Assembly (NCBI GenBank): GCA_030038955.1
Contig: JASHQV010000389.1
Location: 1-14,909 of the forward strand
Source: Solirubrobacteraceae bacterium
Lineage (GTDB): Bacteria; Actinomycetota; Thermoleophilia; Solirubrobacterales; Solirubrobacteraceae
Direction of reading: 5' to 3'
DNA length: 14,909 nt
The position numbers were made by a program, and so were the translations under genes. Below, piece by piece: positions 6,058 through 12,236 of the stretch (position 1 is its first letter; every line of letters starts with the position of its first letter). The notes beneath the pieces were generated by a model. It saw only the letters and a program-made list of their open reading frames with translations. It made no database searches and had not been told where the DNA came from.

Positions 6058-7146
6058 GTGACAGACGCACAACGCTTCCGCGCGCAGTTCCCGGTGTTCG
6101 AGCGCTGCAGCTACCTGAACGCCGGCACCAGCGGGCCGGTCCCGCAGGCAAGCGCCGACGCGGTCCGCGAGCGCGTGCAGCAGGAGGCCGCCGAGCCGCG
6201 TTCGGGCCGCGAGCACTTCGATCAGGTGATCGCGTTGGCGACCCGCTCCAGGGCCGCGTACGCAGCCGTGATGGGCGCTGCCCCAGGGGAGATGGCGCTG
6301 ACCGGCTCGACCACCGACGGCGTCAACACGGTGCTCGGCGGGCTGCGGCTGTCGACCGGCGAGGAGGTCCTCACCACCGACGAGGAGCATCCCGGGCTGC
6401 TGGCGCCGCTGCGGCTGGCGCGGATCCGGCACGGGATCAAGATCCGGGTGGTGCCGTTCAGCGAGCTCCCGGGCGAGGTGAGCCCGCGGACGCGGCTGAT
6501 CGCCTGCTCACACGTGTCGTGGGTGAACGGCAAGGTCGCCGACGTCCCTGCGATCGTCGCTACTGGTGTCCCGCTGCTGCTCGACGGGGCCCAGGGGCTC
6601 GGGGCGATCCCGGTCGACGTGCGCGCGCTCGGCTGCGACTTCTACGCCGCCTCGGGCCAGAAGTGGCTGTGCGGACCCGAAGGCAGTGGCTGCCTGTACG
6701 TCCGCCCCGAGCGCCTCGACGAGCTGGAGCCGCCGTGGCCCGGTTACGCGACGCTCAGCGACCACGAGGACATCCTCGGCTCACCGCTGGCCACGGGTAC
6801 CTCGCGGCTCGACAACGGGTTTCCCGCGGCGGTGCGCAGCAGCTGGGCGCTTGCGTCGCTGGCCGTACTCGAGGCGGCCGGTTGGGAGTGGGTCCACGCG
6901 CGCGCCGCGGATCTGGCCGCGCGGCTCGCGGCGCGGCTCAGCGAGCGTGGCCTGCGGGTCGCACCTCGTGGCCACTCGACGCTGGTGTCGTGGTCGGTCG
7001 CCGATCCCGAGCAGGAGGTGCAGCGGCTGGCGGCCGCGGGGCTGGTGGTGCGCTCGATCCCGATCGGCGGCCTGATGCGGGCCTCGCTCGGAGCCTGGAG
7101 CTCGGAGGACGACGTCGAGCGCCTGGCCGCCGCCACGGCGCCGTAG
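6058..7146 (+). CDS. Class V aminotransferase-fold PLP enzyme (not a cysteine desulfurase)
   Basis: A 362-residue fold-type I PLP enzyme of the SufS/CsdB/isopenicillin-N-epimerase group. Seen: N-terminal YLNAGTSGPVP (19-29); phosphate-binding STTDGVN (84-90); TDEEHPG (107-113); PLP ring Asp in LLDGAQGLG (Asp176); Schiff-base Lys202 in SGQKWLCGPEGSG; and a C-terminal MRASLGAWSSEDDVERL. In SufS the segment before that last motif carries the persulfide-forming Cys. Here it reads VRSIPIGGLMRAS with no Cys, so desulfurase activity is unlikely. EgtE-like C-S lyases, epimerases or hydrolases are possible. The GTG at 6058 overlaps the stop of a nine-codon ORF (6032-6061) as GTGA, and no good ribosome site is seen. 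Its end is only 6 bp from the convergent fdhD. Confidence 0.85.
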   Translation: MTDAQRFRAQFPVFERCSYLNAGTSGPVPQASADAVRERVQQEAAEPRSGREHFDQVIALATRSRAAYAAVMGAAPGEMALTGSTTDGVNTVLGGLRLSTGEEVLTTDEEHPGLLAPLRLARIRHGIKIRVVPFSELPGEVSPRTRLIACSHVSWVNGKVADVPAIVATGVPLLLDGAQGLGAIPVDVRALGCDFYAASGQKWLCGPEGSGCLYVRPERLDELEPPWPGYATLSDHEDILGSPLATGTSRLDNGFPAAVRSSWALASLAVLEAAGWEWVHARAADLAARLAARLSERGLRVAPRGHSTLVSWSVADPEQEVQRLAAAGLVVRSIPIGGLMRASLGAWSSEDDVERLAAATAP

Positions 7147-7152
7147 CGCCCC

Positions 7153-7908
7153 CTATCCAGCGACGCGCTGCGGGTGCGTGTAGACGTTGACGCGTGCGCC
7201 CCGGGCGAAGCCGCACAGGGTCATCCCGCGATCGTCGGCCAGCGCGACCGCCAGCGAGCTGGGCGCGCCCACGCCGACGAGGATCGGCGCGCCGGCCACG
7301 GCCGCCTTCTGCACCAGCTCGAACGACAGTCTCCCGCTGACGCACAGGATGCGTTCGCCCAGCGGCAGCCACCCCTCGAGCAGCGCCCGGCCGATCACCT
7401 TGTCCATCGCGTTGTGGCGGCCGACGTCCTCGCGGGTCAGCACAACCGTCCCGTCTGGCTCGAACAGGCCGGTGGCATGCAGGCCGCCGGTGCGCCGGTG
7501 GCCGGGCTGCACGAGTCCCTCCGGCAGCCCCGCGAGCAGCGCCCGGGGGACCACCGGACCCGCCCTGAGCGGGGCGCTGTCGACCGCCACCTCCTCGAGT
7601 GCGCCCTTCCCGCACACCCCGCACGAGGAGGTCGTGTAGAAGCGCCGGCGACCCGGATCCCGACGCAACTCTCCATCCACCTCGATGATGTTGGCCGCGA
7701 AGTCGGCCGTCGGCTCGGCCTTGTGGGGCTCCTTGATCAGGCCTTCGCTGTAGAGGAAGCCGAGCGCGAGCTCGTCGTCGTTGCCGGGAGTACGCATCGT
7801 CACCGCCAGCGGCTCGCCGCCGACGCGGATCTCGAGCGGCTCCTCGATCGCCACCTGGTCCTCGCCGCCGTCGTGGTGGACGGTTGTATAGACCGTTGCC
7901 ATTGCCAT
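7153..7908 (-). CDS. fdhD: FdhD, sulfurtransferase for formate dehydrogenase maturation
   Basis: FdhD takes persulfide sulfur from a cysteine desulfurase and passes it to the molybdenum/tungsten bis-MGD cofactor of formate dehydrogenases, in the cytosol. Family signatures are clear: EEPLEIRV near the N-terminus, RTPGNDDELALGFLYSEG, the redox CxxC pair in SSCGVCGKG (Cys96 and Cys99 in this numbering), LTREDVGRHNAMDKVIG, and VSGRLSFELVQKA. The length (251 residues) is normal. Start choice: ATG codons at 7908 and 7902 are both possible. An upstream GTG at 7929 falls inside an inverted repeat and adds an unconserved MPITFTF. None has a clear ribosome site. No formate dehydrogenase gene is in the window, so the target enzyme must be elsewhere. 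Confidence 0.93.
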   Translation of the reverse strand: MAMATVYTTVHHDGGEDQVAIEEPLEIRVGGEPLAVTMRTPGNDDELALGFLYSEGLIKEPHKAEPTADFAANIIEVDGELRRDPGRRRFYTTSSCGVCGKGALEEVAVDSAPLRAGPVVPRALLAGLPEGLVQPGHRRTGGLHATGLFEPDGTVVLTREDVGRHNAMDKVIGRALLEGWLPLGERILCVSGRLSFELVQKAAVAGAPILVGVGAPSSLAVALADDRGMTLCGFARGARVNVYTHPQRVAG

Positions 7909-7919
7909 GAATGTAAACG

Positions 7920-7935
7920 TGATCGGCACCGATCA
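7920..7935. promoter_or_regulatory. Inverted repeat between fdhD and the histidine kinase gene
   Basis: TGATCGG (7920-7926) and CCGATCA (7929-7935) form a perfect 7-bp inverted repeat with a 2-bp centre. It sits 11 bp upstream of the fdhD ATG and ~60 bp upstream of the divergent kinase gene. A TACAGT hexamer at 7938-7943 fits a loose -10 for the kinase. This could be an operator; which regulator uses it is unknown. Confidence 0.4.
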
Positions 7936-7994
7936 TCTACAGTGATCCCCAGGCTGGATGGCAAGCTCCTGGGCATCGAGCACGAGAAGGCGAT

Positions 7995-8762
7995 ATGAAT
8001 TCTGAGTCGCGGTCGCAGGGGCACTCCAGGCGAGCCGCCCGGGATGCGCCTCCGGCGCAGTCCTCTGCGGGGCCGGCGCCGTCGCGTCCGGCCGAGGCGG
8101 AAGCCCGCGCCCGGCGTCAGCTGGCGCGCCTGCGCTTCGACCTGCACGACGGACCCCAGCAGGACCTGATCCTGCTGGGCGAGGACTTGCAGCTGCTGCA
8201 CGAGCAGCTGGCCGGCGCGCTCAGCGACAGCGCGGTGCGCGAGCACATCCTCGGTCACCTCCAGGATCTGCACGCCCGGCTGGCCGCCGTCGACGCCGAT
8301 CTCAGGCGGATCTCGACGCTGATGGTCTCGCCGTTCCTGCCCGACGAGACGTTCACGAGCGCGTTCACCGGTCTGATCGATGACTTCACGCTGCGCACGC
8401 ACATCGCTCCAGCTGCGACCGTCGAGGGCGATTTCGACGTCCTCACCGACTCCCAGCGGATCACGCTGCTGGCGCTGCTGCAAGAGGCGCTGCACAACAT
8501 CCGCGAGCACAGCGGCGCCAAGCACGTCGAGATCAGCCTGATCGCCGACGCTGGCTCGGTCGAGGTGCAGATCCGCGACGACGGCAGCGGCTTCGAGCCC
8601 GAGACCACCTACGTGCGGGCGGTGACGGACGGCCACCTCGGCCTCGTCGGCATGCACGAACGCGTGCAGATGCTCGGCGGCGCGACAAAGATCGAAAGTC
8701 GTCCGGGGGGGCCGACGATAATCTCGGTGCGACTTCCCGCTGTCGACGCCGCCTCCGGCTGA
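7995..8762 (+). CDS. Soluble NarL-type (HisKA_3) sensor histidine kinase, orphan
   Basis: A 255-residue kinase with no membrane segment. Residues 1-36 are Pro/Ala/Ser-rich. The dimerisation/phosphoacceptor helix follows, with the phospho-histidine His51 in RFDLHDGPQQDL, then a helical region to ~130. The HATPase_c domain has N-box LLQEALHNIREHSGA (161-175, Asn168), G1 box DDGSGF (195-200) and G2 GHLGLVGMHERV (213-224), ending at ISVRLP. Such kinases phosphorylate NarL/LuxR-type response regulators, but none is encoded within the window. No PAS, GAF or other input domain is seen. AGAAGG four bases before the ATG supports the start. It is divergent from fdhD, which may mean shared control but does not prove a functional link. 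Confidence 0.9.
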   Translation: MNSESRSQGHSRRAARDAPPAQSSAGPAPSRPAEAEARARRQLARLRFDLHDGPQQDLILLGEDLQLLHEQLAGALSDSAVREHILGHLQDLHARLAAVDADLRRISTLMVSPFLPDETFTSAFTGLIDDFTLRTHIAPAATVEGDFDVLTDSQRITLLALLQEALHNIREHSGAKHVEISLIADAGSVEVQIRDDGSGFEPETTYVRAVTDGHLGLVGMHERVQMLGGATKIESRPGGPTIISVRLPAVDAASG

Positions 8763-8827
8763 GGCTGGCCTGGTCCGAGCCACGGCCGGCCCGGCCGAGC
8801 TCGGGCCCCACCGATCGGCACACGATC

Positions 8828-9217
8828 ATGTCCCGCACCGTCACGATCACCAACCAGACCCACGACACCGTTGTCTGTGAGAAGACGCTGATGGCCGACA
8901 ATCCCTGGCTGCGACTGCGGGGGCTGCTGGGTCGCGCGTCGCTGCCGGCCGGCGAAGGGATCCTGCTGACGCCGGCCCCGTCGATCCACAGCGCGTTCAT
9001 GCGCTTCCAGTTCGACGCCGTGTTCCTGGACCGGGGCATGCGGGTCGTGCGGCTGGTGGAGCGGCTGCCGGCGTGGCGTGCACGGGGGGCCAAGGGCACG
9101 CGCAGCGTGCTCGAGCTGGCGGCCGGAGAAATTGAGCGCCGAGGGGTTGAGGTCGGCGACGAATTAGCCGTTACTGAGGGTGACCCGATGCCCCCGGCAT
9201 CGCCGGACACCTACTGA
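8828..9217 (+). CDS. DUF192 family protein
   Basis: A 129-residue member of the DUF192 family of small beta-rich proteins of unknown biochemical function. Family features: WLRLRGLLGRASLPAGEGILL (27-47), the core SIHSAFMRFQFDAVFLD (52-68) and RVVRLVERLPAWR. Many DUF192 proteins are exported, but this one has no signal peptide and appears cytosolic. The last ~25 codons are less GC-rich and include a TTA leucine codon (9164-9166), rare in a genome of this composition. It ends 13 bp before the wall-hydrolase ATG, so the two are probably translated from one mRNA. The 65-bp gap before it carries only a weak GC hairpin. Confidence 0.85.
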   Translation: MSRTVTITNQTHDTVVCEKTLMADNPWLRLRGLLGRASLPAGEGILLTPAPSIHSAFMRFQFDAVFLDRGMRVVRLVERLPAWRARGAKGTRSVLELAAGEIERRGVEVGDELAVTEGDPMPPASPDTY

Positions 9218-9230
9218 CGTAACGGAAAGA

Positions 9231-11201
9231 ATGGATTCTGAACTGCCCTGGGGCCAGGGATGGCTCCACCTGACTGCGTTCACGCCTGCGCCGGGCGAGC
9301 CAGACGCGGTGGTCGTGGGTGACTCCGGCACCCGCGCTTCCGGGGATCCCGGCAGGCCGACCGCCACGGGTACGTCGAGCGACTCGGGCAGGGTGGCCGT
9401 CACCCTGGAGTGCGAGCTGCGCCGGGGGCGCCGGCCTCCGAAGGACCTGCGACTGCTGGCGCGCCGGGGCGAGCAGGTCACCGCGCATCTACCGGTGGGC
9501 AGCGCCCTCGAGCGGATCTCGGGGTCTCCGCGCATCCGCCGGAGCCAGTGCCTGCGCTGGAGCGTCAACTTCGAGCTGCCGGCGGCGACCGCCGCCGATC
9601 GACGCGCGAAGTTCGAGCTGGCGTGCGAGCAGCGCCCGCCGTTGCCGCTGCCGGCGCTCGGCTACAGCGGCGAGCGCACCGTGCTCGAGCGTCGCGGACC
9701 GCGGACGTCGGCGGTGCTTGCGTGCATTGGCGCGCTGCTGGCCGGTATCGCACCCGGACTGGCGCTCGCGTCGGGTGGCTCGAGCGGCTCGCCGTCCGGG
9801 GTCTCGGCGGCCGCGGCGTCGCCAACCACCGCAGCGCCCTCCACGGTCACGGTCCCAGCGCCGGCGTCCACGACGGCAGCGCCACCGGGCGACACGCAGC
9901 CGACGACCACGGGCACCACCCCGATCGGGTCCTTCCCGCCGCCGACGACGACCACCACCACTCCGACGACTACGACCACTCAGACCACGACCACTCCGAC
10001 GACTACGACCACGCAGACGTCGACCACCACTCAGACCACGACCACGACGACGACGAGCACGACCCCGACGACCACCGCCCAGACGACGACCTCCACGACC
10101 ACGCCGACGACGACTCCGAAAAAGCGCAGCTCAACCGCCAAGAAGCACCACACCAGCGGGCGAAAGGCCTCGGCCCACCACCACCGGACGGCCTCGCGCA
10201 AGCCAGCCGACAAGGCGCCTCCAGCGCGCCAGCAGGCAGGCGGTGGCGGCACGCCCGCGCCGGCCAGCCCGGAACAAGCACAGATCACGCCGGAAGCGCC
10301 GACCGGCGACAGCAGCACCTGGACGCTGCCGGCGACGAGCGAGCCGTTCAGCGCCGCTCAGCTGAGCCATTACGCGGCCCTGGTCGGCGGGCTCGCGCAG
10401 CCGCCCAAGTACCTGGTGAAGATCTACCAGGCAGCCGCCCGTCACTACCGCCTGCCGTGGCAGGTGCTCGCCGCGATCAACTACGTCGAGACACGCTACG
10501 GGCAGGATCTGGCGGTGTCGTCCGCCGGCGCGATCGGGTGGATGCAGTTCATGCCCTCCACCTGGGCCGAGTACGGCGCGTCAGTCAACCTCCAGGGCAA
10601 GCCTGCCCCCGGCATGCCGAACCCGTGGCAACCGACCGACGCGATCTTCGCGGCCGCCAGGTACCTGACCGCGGCCGGCGCGCAGCGCAACCTGCCACGC
10701 GCGATCTACGCCTACAACCACGCGACCTGGTACGTCCAGGAGGTCCTCTCGATCGCCGAGCAGATCACCCGTCACGGGCTCAAGGCGGGCGCCAAGGCGC
10801 GCCAGAAGATCGCGGCGATGACGACCATGGCCCGCCTGCTCAACGGCCTTCCGTACGTCTGGGGGGGCGGCCACGGCAGCTTCGCATACGTCGCGACCGG
10901 CTACGACTGCTCTGGCTTCGTGTCGGCGGTGCTGCACGCCGCCGGCTATCTGCAGGCGCCACAGACCACGCAAACGCTGCCCGCTCAGCCGCAGATCAAG
11001 CCGGGGCCGGGGAAGTGGGTGACGATCCTCGATCGCACCGACGCCGGCATCGGCGACGACCATGTGATCATCGATATCGACGGGCAGTGGTGGGAGAGCG
11101 GCGGTGAGGGCGTCGAGTACTACCGCGTGCACCGGATGCACGACCCGACCACCGCCTACCTGCAGTCGTTCAACTTGGTGCTGCATCCGCGGGGCCTCTG
11201 A
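9231..11201 (+). CDS. Membrane-anchored lytic transglycosylase fused to an NlpC/P60-like domain
   Basis: A 656-residue modular cell-wall hydrolase. Residues 1-158 form an uncharacterised, probably beta-rich domain. A single membrane helix (~159-181, AVLACIGALLAGIAPGLALA) preceded by RRGPR suggests N-in/C-out topology. A Thr/Pro linker (~195-296) and a Lys/Arg/His-rich segment (297-328) follow. Next is the lytic transglycosylase domain, with catalytic Glu420 in NYVETRYG, then AGAIGWMQFMPSTWAEYG, NPWQPTDAIFAAARYL and AIYAYNHATWYV. Last is an NlpC/P60-like peptidase domain with PYVWGGGHG, catalytic Cys560 in YDCSGF and His611 in DDHVIID. It should cut both glycan strands and stem peptides. The ATG at 9231 has GGAAAG immediately upstream; a longer frame from GTG 9180 overlaps DUF192 and adds Arg-rich residues. 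Confidence 0.88.
   Translation: MDSELPWGQGWLHLTAFTPAPGEPDAVVVGDSGTRASGDPGRPTATGTSSDSGRVAVTLECELRRGRRPPKDLRLLARRGEQVTAHLPVGSALERISGSPRIRRSQCLRWSVNFELPAATAADRRAKFELACEQRPPLPLPALGYSGERTVLERRGPRTSAVLACIGALLAGIAPGLALASGGSSGSPSGVSAAAASPTTAAPSTVTVPAPASTTAAPPGDTQPTTTGTTPIGSFPPPTTTTTTPTTTTTQTTTTPTTTTTQTSTTTQTTTTTTTSTTPTTTAQTTTSTTTPTTTPKKRSSTAKKHHTSGRKASAHHHRTASRKPADKAPPARQQAGGGGTPAPASPEQAQITPEAPTGDSSTWTLPATSEPFSAAQLSHYAALVGGLAQPPKYLVKIYQAAARHYRLPWQVLAAINYVETRYGQDLAVSSAGAIGWMQFMPSTWAEYGASVNLQGKPAPGMPNPWQPTDAIFAAARYLTAAGAQRNLPRAIYAYNHATWYVQEVLSIAEQITRHGLKAGAKARQKIAAMTTMARLLNGLPYVWGGGHGSFAYVATGYDCSGFVSAVLHAAGYLQAPQTTQTLPAQPQIKPGPGKWVTILDRTDAGIGDDHVIIDIDGQWWESGGEGVEYYRVHRMHDPTTAYLQSFNLVLHPRGL
9958..10023 (+). 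repeat. 33-bp tandem repeat in the Thr/Pro linker
   Basis: Bases 9958-9990 recur at 9991-10023 with three differences, each encoding an 11-residue Thr/Pro/Gln unit. More degenerate ACGACC/ACCACG runs continue on both sides, roughly 9903-10118, and encode the extracellular spacer of the wall hydrolase. Confidence 0.75.
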
Positions 11202-11220
11202 GGCTCCGCATCCGTCTGCC

Positions 11221-11255
11221 CCGGCGGCAGGGCGTGGCAATTGCCCTGCCGCCGG
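11221..11255. terminator. Strong hairpin between convergent genes
   Basis: CCGGCGGCAGGGC (11221-11233) and GCCCTGCCGCCGG (11243-11255) are perfect 13-bp inverted copies around a 9-nt loop. The hairpin lies 20 bp after the hydrolase stop and 22 bp before the end of the convergent amidotransferase gene. No T-tract follows on either strand, as is common in very GC-rich actinobacteria. A bidirectional terminator is likely. Confidence 0.65.
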
Positions 11256-11276
11256 CCGGTAGCGTCCTCGGGTCCG

Positions 11277-12170
11277 CTATCGCGCCGGCTGTTCAGGCTG
11301 TCGCGAGCCCTTGCGCTGCGAGGCCGCCGCCCGCGGGTCGAGGTCGGCCAGCGTCAGCGGGTGCGCGGGCGGGTCCACGAGCACGGTCTCGACGCTCGCG
11401 CCCAGATCGGCGTCGACGTGCAGCAGCTGCCCCGGTGCGAGCGCCCGCCAGCCGGGATCGTCGTCCATCGGCTCGCTCGCGACGACCACCGACGGAAGCT
11501 CGGCCAGGTGGGCGGAGTGAATGCGCATCTGGCGCGGATCGCCGGCGTGCTCCAGGTGCTGGTCGCCGCCCGGTCCGCCGGCACGACGCTCCAGCATGTG
11601 CAGCTCGTGCGTGTCGGGATACCGCAGCGCCCACAGCTCCGAGGCCGTGATCAGCACGAGGTTGATCGCGAACACGGGCAGGTTGGCGGCCACCCACGTG
11701 GCCGCCGAGGCGATCGCGCCGCCGACATCGCCGGTCCGCCCCGCGTCCCGAGTGATCAGCGCGAACAGGCGCTCCGAGTCGGTGTCGCCCTTGACCAGCG
11801 AGCGGCTGTCGCCGAGCTCCGCGTCGAGGCGCTGCAGATCGCCGATCACGCCGTTGTGGGCGAACAGCCGGCCGTCCTGCTCGAACGGGTGGGTGTTGCG
11901 GCGCTCCACGGCCCCGTTCGAGGCGTAGCGGATGTGGGCGACGAACGTCCGCGAGCGGACCTGCTGGGCACGCGCGGCGAACGTGCGGTCCTCGAAGGCG
12001 GCCAGCGGCTGCTTCGAGACGACGGGCTTGCCGGCCTCGGTGAAGCTGCCAAGGCCGGTTCCGTCGGGCTCGCGACGGCTCTGCCGGGTCAGTGAGTCCG
12101 ACGCCTGCAGCAGCCAGAAGGTGGCGGTGATCCGCTCCGGTCCCCCGGTCATCCCAAACAGACGGCACAT
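11277..12170 (-). CDS. Class II (Ntn-type) glutamine amidotransferase, stand-alone
   Basis: A 297-residue protein with the catalytic N-terminal Cys2 (MCRLFGMTGG). Family signatures follow: PDGTGLGSF (36-44), FVAHIRYASNG (76-86), NTHPFEQDGRLFAHNGVIGDL (92-112) and the glutamine-binding GDTDSERLFALI (128-139). Such domains hydrolyse glutamine to glutamate and pass ammonia or a glutamyl group onward. No synthetase or transferase domain is attached, and none is adjacent. It resembles YafJ/DUG3/EgtC-type single-domain proteins, whose substrates vary. The last ~25 residues are Arg/Gln/Pro-rich and probably unstructured. The start at 12170 is fixed because Cys2 must become the N-terminal nucleophile. 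It is divergent from the FAD dehydrogenase with a 66-bp gap. Confidence 0.88.
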   Translation of the reverse strand: MCRLFGMTGGPERITATFWLLQASDSLTRQSRREPDGTGLGSFTEAGKPVVSKQPLAAFEDRTFAARAQQVRSRTFVAHIRYASNGAVERRNTHPFEQDGRLFAHNGVIGDLQRLDAELGDSRSLVKGDTDSERLFALITRDAGRTGDVGGAIASAATWVAANLPVFAINLVLITASELWALRYPDTHELHMLERRAGGPGGDQHLEHAGDPRQMRIHSAHLAELPSVVVASEPMDDDPGWRALAPGQLLHVDADLGASVETVLVDPPAHPLTLADLDPRAAASQRKGSRQPEQPAR

Positions 12171-12188
12171 GCCGAACGGAGGCTACCT

Positions 12189-12211
12189 GGCGTCGGCGTG
12201 CTTCCGACGCC
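12189..12211. promoter_or_regulatory. Inverted repeat in the amidotransferase / FAD dehydrogenase divergent region
   Basis: GGCGTCGG (12189-12196) and CCGACGCC (12204-12211) are perfect 8-bp inverted copies around CGTGCTT. They lie 18 bp upstream of the amidotransferase start and 25 bp upstream of the dehydrogenase ATG. An operator serving both genes is plausible. It covers the alternative GTG at 12198, which weighs against that start. Confidence 0.4.
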
Positions 12212-12236
12212 CATCACTGTGCAAGACTCCCGCGCC

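Noticed and set aside
8788..8807. GC hairpin GGCCCG…CGGGCC between the kinase and DUF192 genes
   Set aside because: Only six pairs and no T-tract; such short GC palindromes are expected by chance here.
9180..9230. Longer wall-hydrolase form starting at GTG 9180 inside DUF192
   Set aside because: It adds an Arg-rich stretch overlapping another gene by 38 bp; ATG 9231 has GGAAAG directly upstream.
9903..10118. Repetitive ACGACC/ACCACG tract as a possible CRISPR or non-coding satellite
   Set aside because: It keeps one open frame encoding a Thr/Pro linker between two recognised domains and has no spacer structure.
6058..12170. Ergothioneine pathway (class II amidotransferase as EgtC plus PLP enzyme as EgtE)
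   Set aside because: The two genes are not adjacent or co-oriented, and no EgtA, EgtB or EgtD is present. The amidotransferase N-terminus reads MCRLFG, unlike what I recall for EgtC.
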